From NCBI GenBank assembly GCA_009783525.1, contig WRDG01000056.1, forward strand, positions 1-10,563: DNA of 10,563 nt, read 5' to 3'. The position numbers were made by a program, and so were the translations under genes. Every line of letters begins with the position of its first letter. Position 1 is the stretch's first letter. Under the pieces are notes generated by a model. That model saw nothing but the letters and a program-made list of their open reading frames with translations. It had not been told where the DNA came from and searched no databases. This DNA comes from Defluviitaleaceae bacterium (GTDB taxonomy: Bacteria > Bacillota > Clostridia > Lachnospirales > WQUN01). This document shows positions 1 through 6,042 of this stretch, piece by piece.

Positions 1-47
1 AACTTCTTTTGCCATAATAAAATTTCTTTGTTTTTATTGTCCGCCAT
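1..47 (-). CDS. 5' end of an unidentified gene running off the left edge
   Basis: Read on the minus strand, an ATG at 47-45 opens a frame that stays open to the window edge and gives MADNKNKEILLWQKK. A perfect AGGAGG Shine-Dalgarno sequence lies just upstream (54-59 on the plus strand as its complement), seven bases from the ATG, which is the main reason to believe the start. Only fifteen residues are visible, hydrophilic and lysine-rich, with no recognisable motif, so I give no function. It is divergent from the operon beginning at 506, and the two share the intergenic region 48-505. What is seen is the start codon and ribosome binding site; that it is a real gene is inference. Confidence 0.6.
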   Translation of the reverse strand, partial: MADNKNKEILLWQKK

Positions 48-144
48 TTTATTTCCTCCTGTTGTTATGGAAATTAAAATCTCCGCTCCCGACAATATTT
101 TATTTTGCGCTGCAAAATAAATATTTTTTATCAGGTTTTTTCAA

Positions 145-158
145 TTCCTTTAAAGGAA
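145..158. promoter_or_regulatory. 14-bp perfect palindrome, possible operator
   Basis: TTCCTTTAAAGGAA reads the same on both strands with no spacer. It lies about 100 bases upstream of the minus-strand gene that starts at 47, a plausible position for a dimeric repressor or activator site. The surroundings are AT-rich, which raises the chance of accidental palindromes, but this one includes four G/C pairs. No protein is assigned to it. Confidence 0.3.
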
Positions 159-178
159 CTTTTATAAACACCGCGCAT

Positions 179-202
179 AAAAACACCGAAGGTGTTTTTT
201 TT
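179..202 (+). terminator. Hairpin with T run, terminator-like
   Basis: A 9-bp stem (179-187 with 191-199, core AACACC/GGTGTT) with a GAA triloop is followed by a run of T that extends to 202. In form it is a rho-independent terminator on the plus strand, but no plus-strand gene is visible upstream. Because the stem is flanked by A and T runs it could also act in the other direction, within the leader of the minus-strand gene at 47. A degenerate copy in the opposite orientation lies at 396-420. Confidence 0.45.
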
Positions 203-377
203 AAAAATAAAAACCATCTCAGACGTGTTTAAACATGTTCCTTCATGAAACTGCAGTCGGTAAAGATTATATATCATGAATTATTAATGTACAATAATAT
301 TTTGTAATCCGTTTATTAATAATGTAATATGTGTCCCGTTGGATACCGGCAAAAAATTTTATGTTTGCAAAAAAAAT

Positions 378-451
378 AATGTTCGACGATTAAGAAAAAA
401 AAACACCTTCGGTTTTTTTTGCCTCGAATGTTCAATTAACCATCGAACAAT
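378..451. repeat. Imperfect inverted repeat enclosing a terminator-like hairpin
   Basis: The arm at 378-393 (AATGTTCGACGATTAA) is complementary to the arm at 436-451 (TTAACCATCGAACAAT) at 13 of 16 positions. The 42 bases between them hold an A run, ACACCTTCGG and a T run (396-420), which resembles the reverse complement of the hairpin at 179-202 with two bases lost, and can fold only into a short stem. The right arm runs up to the candidate -35 box of the operon. It could be a leader RNA structure or a DNA-binding region; which one depends on where transcription starts. Confidence 0.45.
396..420. terminator. Weak terminator-like hairpin, degenerate copy of 179-202
   Basis: An A run, the core ACACC, a TTC loop, GG and then eight T. 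The pairing is ACC with GGT, one C/T mismatch and then A/T pairs, so the stem is weak in comparison with the element at 179-202. It sits directly upstream of the candidate operon promoter and could insulate it from read-through or act as an attenuator for a transcript begun near 337. Confidence 0.25.
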
Positions 452-455
452 TAAC
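433..455. repeat. Two direct repeats of CAATTAAC, 15 bp apart
   Basis: CAATTAAC occurs at 433-440 and again at 448-455. The second copy overlaps the candidate -35 box TTAACA at 451-456, and each copy is preceded by a TTC or GAA triplet. Tandem half-sites just upstream of or over a -35 box are a common arrangement for transcription-factor binding, so this may control the operon, but the factor is unknown. Confidence 0.3.
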
Positions 456-479
456 AGCTCATTTTTTTGCGATCATAAG
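451..479 (+). promoter_or_regulatory. Candidate sigma-A-type promoter of the seven-gene operon
   Basis: TTAACA at 451-456 matches five of six bases of the -35 consensus and CATAAG at 474-479 four of six of the -10 consensus, with the ideal 17-base spacer. Transcription would begin near 486 and give a leader of about 20 bases that carries the AAGG ribosome binding site at 491-494. The -10 is imperfect, so the promoter may need activation or may not be the only one. Confidence 0.4.
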
Positions 480-505
480 CAATACATCAAAAGGTAAAAT
501 TTATA

Positions 506-2125
506 ATGGAAATATTTTTCAGCGATAAAAATTTTTCGCTTTCAGCAAATTTCGTTAACATGGCCGACAACGGCGGACCCGAAAATATTTTAGGCCTTTA
601 CAGGTCGCGCGGCGCGGATATGCCGTCACTGCTGCGCGGCGGCTTTTCATTGGCTGTCATAGACAACGCCGGCGGCAAAATATTTTGCGCCCGCGACCGT
701 TTCGGCATCGTGCCTTTTTATTATGCGCAAATTGACGGCAATTTTTCATACGGCACCTCGTTAAAAAAAATTGTCGGCGATCCAAACTTCAATGCGGAAT
801 TAAACGAAGAGGCGCTGCATTATTATTTGTTTTTTCAATATTCCGCCCTGCCCGAAACATTTTTTAAAGGCGTCTTTAAATTGCCGCCCGCGCATTATTT
901 AGTTTATGAAAACGGAAACGTTTCAATAAAAAGATATTGGCGGGCGTCGTTTAATTCGTCTGCGCGCGAGTTTGAACAGGCCGCTGACACTATAGACGCC
1001 GCGGTGCGAGGCGCGGCCGGCCGTTGCATGTTGTCCGGCAATGATACGGGAGCTTTTTTGTCCGGCGGAGTCGATTCAAGCTACGCAGCCGCATGTGCAG
1101 GCGTTAAAAAAGTTTTTACCGTTGGCTTCGGCAGCGCCGGCTACGACGAAACGGAAAACGCCGCAAGCCTTGCTAAACACATCGGCGCCGAACACATCGC
1201 TTACCAAATCTCGTCCGAAGAATTTTTTTCGAGCCTGCACGACGTACAGTTCCACATGGAGGAACCGCTGGCCGACCCGGCCGCCGTCGCGCAGTTTATT
1301 TTATGCCGCGAAACGGCAAAACATGTGCCCGCCGTTATTTCCGGCGAAGGCGCGGACGAATTGTTCGGCGGTTACAACATTTACATGGAACCGTTCAGTT
1401 TGCGCAAATACGCGAAGCTTCCGCGGCGGCTCCGCAAAGCCGTTGGCAAATTAGCGGCAAAATGCCCGTTTAATATAAAAGGAAAAAATTTTTTAATACG
1501 CGGCGGCAAGTCGGTCGAGGAGCGCTACATAGGCAACGCAAATATTTTCACCACGGAAGAAGCAAACAATATTTTACTTTCCGGTACGGATGCATATCCG
1601 CAAAAATTGACGCGGCAAATTTACAGTCTTGAGCCGAACGCGGACGACGTGACAAAAATGCAGCTTTTAGACATAAGCATGTGGATGGCGGACGACATTT
1701 TAATCAACGCGTTTAAAATGAGCGGAGCGCATTCGCTTTTGCTTCACACCCCTTACCTCGACGATGCCGTGTACGACGCCGCCGCCGCGCTGCCAACCCG
1801 TTTCCGCGTAAGCAAAAATGAAACAAAAACGGCGTTTAGACACGCCGCCGCAAAAATATTGCCTTCCGCGACCGCGGCAAGAAAAAAATTGGGATTTCCG
1901 GTGCCAATAAGAGTATGGCTGCGCGAAGAAAAAAATTATTTATTCGCAAAAAAATATTTTACGGGCGAAACGGCAAAAAAATATTTTAAAGAAAACATCC
2001 TTATGGATTTGCTGGACGGTCATTTTAATGGTAAACGCGACAACAGCAGAAAAATTTGGACGATTTTAACTTTTTTGATATGGCACGAGGTTTTTTTAAA
2101 TGAAAATAACAAGCCGTGGAATTAA
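506..2125 (+). CDS. Asparagine-synthetase-like protein with a truncated, nucleophile-less glutaminase domain
   Basis: This 539-residue protein belongs to the asparagine synthetase B family, which activates a carboxylate as an acyl-adenylate and amidates it. The synthetase half is well preserved: PPi loop SGGVDSS at 186-192, EEPLADPAA at 252-260, SGEGADELFGGY at 279-290, and a C-terminal KTAFR plus RKKLGFPVP. The N-terminal half is odd. Normal family members begin with MCGI, whose Cys2 hydrolyses glutamine. Here the protein starts roughly 70 residues into that domain, keeps RGGFSLAVID and ARDRFGIVPFYYA (around 44-74), and has no Cys near the start. A stop codon at 476-478 excludes an upstream extension. 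The usual segment DRMSMAHSLEVRVPFLD has become FKMSGAHSLLLHTPYLD (403-419), so the amino-acid substrate may differ. It may use free ammonia or another nucleophile, as beta-lactam synthetases and lasso-peptide cyclases do. Its stop overlaps tsaE by 26 bases. The family is sure; the substrate is not known. Confidence 0.88.
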   Translation: MEIFFSDKNFSLSANFVNMADNGGPENILGLYRSRGADMPSLLRGGFSLAVIDNAGGKIFCARDRFGIVPFYYAQIDGNFSYGTSLKKIVGDPNFNAELNEEALHYYLFFQYSALPETFFKGVFKLPPAHYLVYENGNVSIKRYWRASFNSSAREFEQAADTIDAAVRGAAGRCMLSGNDTGAFLSGGVDSSYAAACAGVKKVFTVGFGSAGYDETENAASLAKHIGAEHIAYQISSEEFFSSLHDVQFHMEEPLADPAAVAQFILCRETAKHVPAVISGEGADELFGGYNIYMEPFSLRKYAKLPRRLRKAVGKLAAKCPFNIKGKNFLIRGGKSVEERYIGNANIFTTEEANNILLSGTDAYPQKLTRQIYSLEPNADDVTKMQLLDISMWMADDILINAFKMSGAHSLLLHTPYLDDAVYDAAAALPTRFRVSKNETKTAFRHAAAKILPSATAARKKLGFPVPIRVWLREEKNYLFAKKYFTGETAKKYFKENILMDLLDGHFNGKRDNSRKIWTILTFLIWHEVFLNENNKPWN

Positions 2126-2516
2126 CGATACATTCGATTTCGCAAAAGATATTGCGGCCGCCGCTCGGCCAGGAGGCGTTTATTGCCTTGCCGGGCCTCT
2201 CGGATCAGGCAAAACGGTTTTTGCCAAGGGATTCGCTTCCGGGCTCGGACTGCGCCCGGAAAAAATAACGAGCCCCACGTTCGCATTGCTTAACATTTAC
2301 AACGGCGGACGGCTGGAGCTGTACCATTTCGATTTATACCGTTTGGAAAAAGCGGGCGAATTTATAAACATAGGCTGCGAAGATTATTTTTATTCAAACG
2401 GAGTCTGCTTGGTCGAGTGGGCCGACCGCGCCGCGGATGATATGCCGCCCGACGCGGAATGGTTCCGCTTTTCTTACGGCGGGAACGAAAACGAACGGAT
2501 AATCGAAACGGGGTAA
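2100..2516 (+). CDS. tsaE: TsaE, ATPase of the t6A tRNA-modification complex
   Basis: A 138-residue cytoplasmic P-loop ATPase of the TsaE (YjeE/YdiB) family. It works with TsaB and TsaD to put the threonylcarbamoyl group on A37 of tRNAs that read ANN codons, and its ATP hydrolysis resets the complex. The family signature is complete: Walker A GPLGSGKT at 32-39, ITSPTFALL at 56-64, HFDLYRL at 76-82 and GVCLVEWADR at 101-110. The length is close to the usual 140-160. The ATG at 2100 has GAGG at 2087-2090 and lies inside the end of the upstream gene, which suggests translational coupling. The next gene, tsaB, begins four bases after its stop. Confidence 0.95.
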   Translation: MKITSRGINDTFDFAKDIAAAARPGGVYCLAGPLGSGKTVFAKGFASGLGLRPEKITSPTFALLNIYNGGRLELYHFDLYRLEKAGEFINIGCEDYFYSNGVCLVEWADRAADDMPPDAEWFRFSYGGNENERIIETG

Positions 2517-2520
2517 TCAT

Positions 2521-3204
2521 TTGCTTGTACTTGCCGCAGACACCTCAGAAAAATCGGCCGGCGCGGCGTTGGTTGACGGATGCAAGGTTTTGGCCGAAGT
2601 AAACGCCGAGGCAAAACCGCATTCTGAAACATTGATGCCGATTATCGACAAATTGTTTGCTTTGACCGGAAAAAAACTTTGCGACGTGGATTTGTTTGCC
2701 GCCACAAGCGGGCCGGGATCATTCACCGGACTGCGCATAGGCGCTGCGACCGTAATGGGTCTTGCCGACGGCACGGACAAACCTCTCGCCGGCGTGCCCA
2801 CATTGCTGGCGATGGCGCACAGCGCGGGAGCGGCGCCGGACGGCGTTTTTATAGTGCCGATGATGGACGCAAAACGCAGCGAGGTATATGCGGCGGTATA
2901 TAAAACAGAAAACGGATTTCCCGTTTTGCAAAGCGGAATGGCGGCGTGCCCGGTTACGGAGCTTTTGCACCTCGCGGCAGGTTTTGACGCAAGCCGCGTG
3001 CTGTTCACGGGCGAAGGCGCGGATATTTACCGCGAAGAAATTTTAAAAATTTTCCCGTTTGCCGAATTTGCCGCGCCGCCGCACAACAGGATACGCGCCG
3101 CTTCGGTCGCGCTTTGCGCCCTTCGCGAAAAGCCCGACGGCATAAGCCTGACATATCTTCGAAAGCCGCAAGCGGAACGCGAACGAGACAACGTAAAAAA
3201 ATGA
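2521..3204 (+). CDS. tsaB: TsaB, scaffold partner of TsaD in t6A37 synthesis
   Basis: A 227-residue ASKHA-fold protein of the TsaB (YeaZ) family, which dimerises with TsaD and bridges it to TsaE for tRNA t6A37 formation. Seen in the sequence: the start LVLAADTSEKSAGAAL, HSETLMP at 34-40, and the hallmark SGPGSFTGLRIG at 63-74. TsaB lacks the metal-binding His pair of TsaD, as expected. I place the start at the TTG at 2521 because the family normally begins within a few residues of the D-T-S motif and GGGG at 2510-2513 gives a usable ribosome binding site; no in-frame ATG lies nearby. The TGA stop overlaps the ATG of rimI in an ATGA arrangement. tsaD itself is not in the window. Confidence 0.94.
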   Translation: MLVLAADTSEKSAGAALVDGCKVLAEVNAEAKPHSETLMPIIDKLFALTGKKLCDVDLFAATSGPGSFTGLRIGAATVMGLADGTDKPLAGVPTLLAMAHSAGAAPDGVFIVPMMDAKRSEVYAAVYKTENGFPVLQSGMAACPVTELLHLAAGFDASRVLFTGEGADIYREEILKIFPFAEFAAPPHNRIRAASVALCALREKPDGISLTYLRKPQAERERDNVKK

Positions 3205-3671
3205 TCCTGATAAAAAAAATGCAAATGAAACATGTCGATAGGGTTTACGAAATAGAAGAGTCCTCGTTTGCGGTTCCGTGGACAAAAAAGGATTTTTACG
3301 GCGAGGTCCGCCGCAAAAACGCATATTATTTGGTGGCCGTAGACGACGCAACGGAATACGTCGCAGGCTACGGAGGGTTGTGGCATATCGTCAACGAAGG
3401 CCACATAAACAACATCGCCGTAGACGAAAATTACAGACGCATGGGAATAGGTTCGCTGCTCGTCGAAGGTTTGATCCGCCTTGCGACAAACAAAAAAATG
3501 ATCGGCCTTACGCTTGAAGTGCGCATGGGAAACCTTGCCGCATATGCGCTTTATGCAAAGCACGGATTCAAAATCGAAGGCATACGCAAAAATTATTATT
3601 CCGAGCCTAAAGAAGACGCAATTATTATGTGGAAGAAATTCAATACGGAGGACACGGATGAAACATTTTAA
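3201..3671 (+). CDS. rimI: RimI-type protein N-terminal acetyltransferase
   Basis: A 156-residue GNAT-family acetyltransferase. RimI transfers acetyl from acetyl-CoA to the N-terminal amino group of ribosomal protein S18 (and other proteins in some bacteria). The acetyl-CoA pyrophosphate loop is RRMGIG at 79-84 after INNIAVDENY. The catalytic pair known from Salmonella RimI, Glu103 and Tyr115, aligns with E106 in TLEVR and Y118 in ALY with the same 12-residue spacing, and the C-terminal GIRKNYY...EDAIIMW block is typical. The ATG at 3201 is chosen because it overlaps the tsaB stop (ATGA) and gives the family length; no strong Shine-Dalgarno is seen, so coupling to tsaB is likely. Co-location with tsaE and tsaB is common in Bacillota. 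The C-terminal tail overlaps the next gene by 14 bases. Confidence 0.93.
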   Translation: MILIKKMQMKHVDRVYEIEESSFAVPWTKKDFYGEVRRKNAYYLVAVDDATEYVAGYGGLWHIVNEGHINNIAVDENYRRMGIGSLLVEGLIRLATNKKMIGLTLEVRMGNLAAYALYAKHGFKIEGIRKNYYSEPKEDAIIMWKKFNTEDTDETF

Positions 3672-6042
3672 CGAATTGAAATGGAACGAGCTTAAATATT
3701 TTTTCGCCGCCGAAAGCGAAAAAAAGCCGGCATCAAATGTAGCGCCAGTGCTGATAGGCCAGCAGCGCGCGGCGGAGGCAATCGAACACGGACTGCGGCT
3801 AAAGACGAAGGGCTACAATATTTACATATGCGGGCAGTCGGGCACCGGCCGCACAACATTTGCGGAGAGTTTCGCAAAAAAACAGGCAGAGTCCGAACCG
3901 GTTCCGCCGGATCTTTGCTATGTGTACAATTTTGAAAACCCGAAATGCCCCATGCTTTTAAAACTGCCCGCAGGCGGCGGGGCGGCACTGCGCGACAGAT
4001 TGGGCGAAACGATGGACCAACTGACCGGCGAGCTGCCGAGAAGCTATTCGAACAGAGATTTCGAAAGCAAAAAAAATGACATCATAAAAATTTTTCAAAA
4101 CAAGCGCGACGAGATTATCAAGGTCATAACCGAAGAAGCGCGCCTTCAATGCTTCGGAGTAAAAAATACAAACCACGGCATTTATTTTATGCCGATCATC
4201 GACGGAAAAATGATCGACGAAGAGCAATTCGACGCGTTGCCGCAGGATCAAAAAGACAGCATATCAGAAAATTCCGAAAGCATTCAAAAACGCGCTGCGG
4301 AAGTGATGCGCGATATTAAGGATTACGAAAAGGCGACGCGCAAAGACGTCGAAGACTTGGAATATACGATCGGCCTGATGACAGTAGGACGCAATATGGA
4401 CGTCCTGCTCGAGTATTACGCCGACCAGGAAAATATACTTTCGTATTTGATGGCCGTTAAGGAAGATATTTTATCCAACCTCAACGATTTTACCGAAGAC
4501 GATTCTGACGACGACGACCCGATGCAGAACATGCTGCCGTGGTACAACAAAAAAAATACGGACGATCTTTTCACCAAATATAAAATCAACCTTTTAACAG
4601 ACAACAGCGAGCTGACCGGCGCGCCGGTGGTGCTTGACTACAACCCGTCCTACACGAACCTTATCGGCGAGATCGAATATGACAACGAATTCGGAAATTT
4701 TTCTACCGATTTTATGAAAATAAAACCGGGACTTCTTCACAAGGCAAACGGAGGATATTTGATTTTGTATGCGCAGGATCTGCTTTCCAACTTACACGCT
4801 TGGGACACGCTGCGTAAAACGCTCCTGACGGGCGCGATCGTCACGGAGCCGATGAGGGAATACAACACGGGCATAACAGTAAGCGGAATAAAACCCGAGC
4901 CGATCGACATCAACGTTAAAATTATCCTTATCGGCAGCGGCTGGTATTACGACATGCTCTACGGCTATGACGACCATTTTGAAAAACTTTTCCGCGTCCG
5001 CGCCGATTTCGATTACGAAATGAAGCTTAACGAAGCTAACATAAGCGAGCTTTCGGCGTTTGTGGAGTTTTACGCGCGCAAAAGCAATTTGCCCGCGTTC
5101 GATTCGGATGCGGTGGGGCAGTTGATAGAACAGGCGGCGCGCTACGCAGAGAGACAGGACAGGCTCACGACGAAGTTCGCGCTCCTTACAGACATAATGA
5201 CCGAAGCGGCGGCGGATGCCGGCGAAACGATCACCGCCGCGCAAATAAAAAAAGCGGTAGCACGGCGCGAAAAAAGACTGAACATGTACGAAGAAAAGCT
5301 TTCCGAAATGATCGAAGAAGACTATGTGCTTATTGACACCGCGGGCGGCAAGGTCGGGCAGATAAACGGGCTCGCGGTTATCGACACGGGCGACTATGCG
5401 TTCGCAAAACCTTCGCGCATTACCGCGACAACATACATGGGTAAAGCCGGAATTATCAACATTGAAAAAGAAGCCGAAATGTCGGGAAGCATACACGACA
5501 AAGGCGTGCAGGTTTTAAGCGGCTATTTAGGGCAGACATACGCGCAGGATTTCCCGCTTTCGCTTTCGTGCCGTATTTGCTTCGAGCAAAACTACCACGG
5601 AATTGACGGCGACAGCGCTTCCAGCACCGAGCTCTATGCGGTGCTGTCAAGCCTCGCCCAGCTGCCCATCCGCCAGGACATCGCCGTAACCGGCAGCATC
5701 AACCAGCGCGGGGAGATACAGCCCATCGGCGGCACGACTTTTAAAATCGAAGGATTTTTCGACCTTTGCAAAAAGCGCGGATTGACGGGTCGGCAGGGCG
5801 TTGTCATTCCGAAGCAGAACGTGCGCGACCTCGTGCTTAAGGACGAAGTGGTAGACGCGGTCAAAGAAGGCATGTTCCATATATACCCCATCTCGCACAT
5901 AGACGACGGCATCGAAATTCTCACGGGACTTGAAGCCGGCAAGCCGAATGACAAAGGCAGATACCCGGACGAATCCGTGCACGGCAAGGTAATGAAAAGA
6001 CTCAAAACACTGTTTAAAAAGGCGATGAAATGCGATGAATAA
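3658..6042 (+). CDS. Lon-family protease with LonB/LonC-like (AAA_32) ATPase region and degenerate Walker motifs
   Basis: A 794-residue protein that pairs an AAA_32-type P-loop region with a C-terminal Lon peptidase domain (S16). The start ATG at 3658 has GGAGG at 3647-3651; a frame open further upstream runs inside rimI and is not used. The proteolytic dyad is S653 in DGDSAS and K696 in GGTTFK, 43 residues apart exactly as in E. coli Lon (S679/K722). The nucleotide site is altered: Walker A is GQSGTGRT (59-66), with Arg in place of Lys, and Walker B is GGYLILYAQD (365-374), with Tyr where an Asp is expected. About 300 residues, mostly helical in character and with an acidic stretch at 281-287, separate the two motifs; the classical Lon N-terminal domain and any membrane anchor are absent. 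This pattern recalls LonC-type, ATP-independent enzymes, but Arg in Walker A may be common in this family. Its stop overlaps metG by eight bases. Confidence 0.9.
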   Translation: MKHFNELKWNELKYFFAAESEKKPASNVAPVLIGQQRAAEAIEHGLRLKTKGYNIYICGQSGTGRTTFAESFAKKQAESEPVPPDLCYVYNFENPKCPMLLKLPAGGGAALRDRLGETMDQLTGELPRSYSNRDFESKKNDIIKIFQNKRDEIIKVITEEARLQCFGVKNTNHGIYFMPIIDGKMIDEEQFDALPQDQKDSISENSESIQKRAAEVMRDIKDYEKATRKDVEDLEYTIGLMTVGRNMDVLLEYYADQENILSYLMAVKEDILSNLNDFTEDDSDDDDPMQNMLPWYNKKNTDDLFTKYKINLLTDNSELTGAPVVLDYNPSYTNLIGEIEYDNEFGNFSTDFMKIKPGLLHKANGGYLILYAQDLLSNLHAWDTLRKTLLTGAIVTEPMREYNTGITVSGIKPEPIDINVKIILIGSGWYYDMLYGYDDHFEKLFRVRADFDYEMKLNEANISELSAFVEFYARKSNLPAFDSDAVGQLIEQAARYAERQDRLTTKFALLTDIMTEAAADAGETITAAQIKKAVARREKRLNMYEEKLSEMIEEDYVLIDTAGGKVGQINGLAVIDTGDYAFAKPSRITATTYMGKAGIINIEKEAEMSGSIHDKGVQVLSGYLGQTYAQDFPLSLSCRICFEQNYHGIDGDSASSTELYAVLSSLAQLPIRQDIAVTGSINQRGEIQPIGGTTFKIEGFFDLCKKRGLTGRQGVVIPKQNVRDLVLKDEVVDAVKEGMFHIYPISHIDDGIEILTGLEAGKPNDKGRYPDESVHGKVMKRLKTLFKKAMKCDE

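Larger units (their letters stand above)
48..505. other. AT-rich divergent intergenic region with several palindromic elements
   Basis: No credible coding frame crosses this stretch, and the frame of the asparagine-synthetase-like gene is closed upstream by a TAA at 476-478. It is much more AT-rich than the flanking genes. It contains the ribosome binding site of the minus-strand gene (54-59), a 14-bp palindrome (145-158), a hairpin with T run (179-202), a second related but imperfect hairpin (396-420), a large imperfect inverted repeat (378-451), two 8-bp direct repeats (433-455) and a candidate promoter (451-479). A weaker promoter-like pair, TTGTAA at 302-307 and TAATAT at 325-330 with 17-base spacing, could start an RNA that runs through the second hairpin. 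No tRNA, T-box or known riboswitch pattern was recognised. Confidence 0.7.

Noticed and set aside
380..449. TGTTCG at 380-385 and CGAACA at 444-449 as a LexA (SOS) box
   Set aside because: The Bacillota LexA site needs CGAAC followed by GTTCG within four bases. Here the half-sites are in the opposite order and 58 bases apart.
48..505. T-box or other riboswitch in front of the operon
   Set aside because: No T-box sequence, no SAM-riboswitch core and no other known aptamer pattern were recognised; the region is too AT-rich to argue from stems alone.
506..2125. Lasso-peptide biosynthesis cluster around the AsnB-like gene
   Set aside because: No precursor peptide, leader peptidase or recognition protein is encoded nearby; only the nucleophile-less architecture is shared.
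2517..3008. Minus-strand open frame of 163 codons opposite tsaB
   Set aside because: tsaB has its full signature on the plus strand; the antisense product is Ala/Ser/Pro-rich without motifs, as expected for a shadow frame.
3514..3657. N-terminal extension of the Lon-like protein by 48 residues
   Set aside because: It lies within rimI in another frame; GGAGG at 3647-3651 clearly sets the start at 3658.
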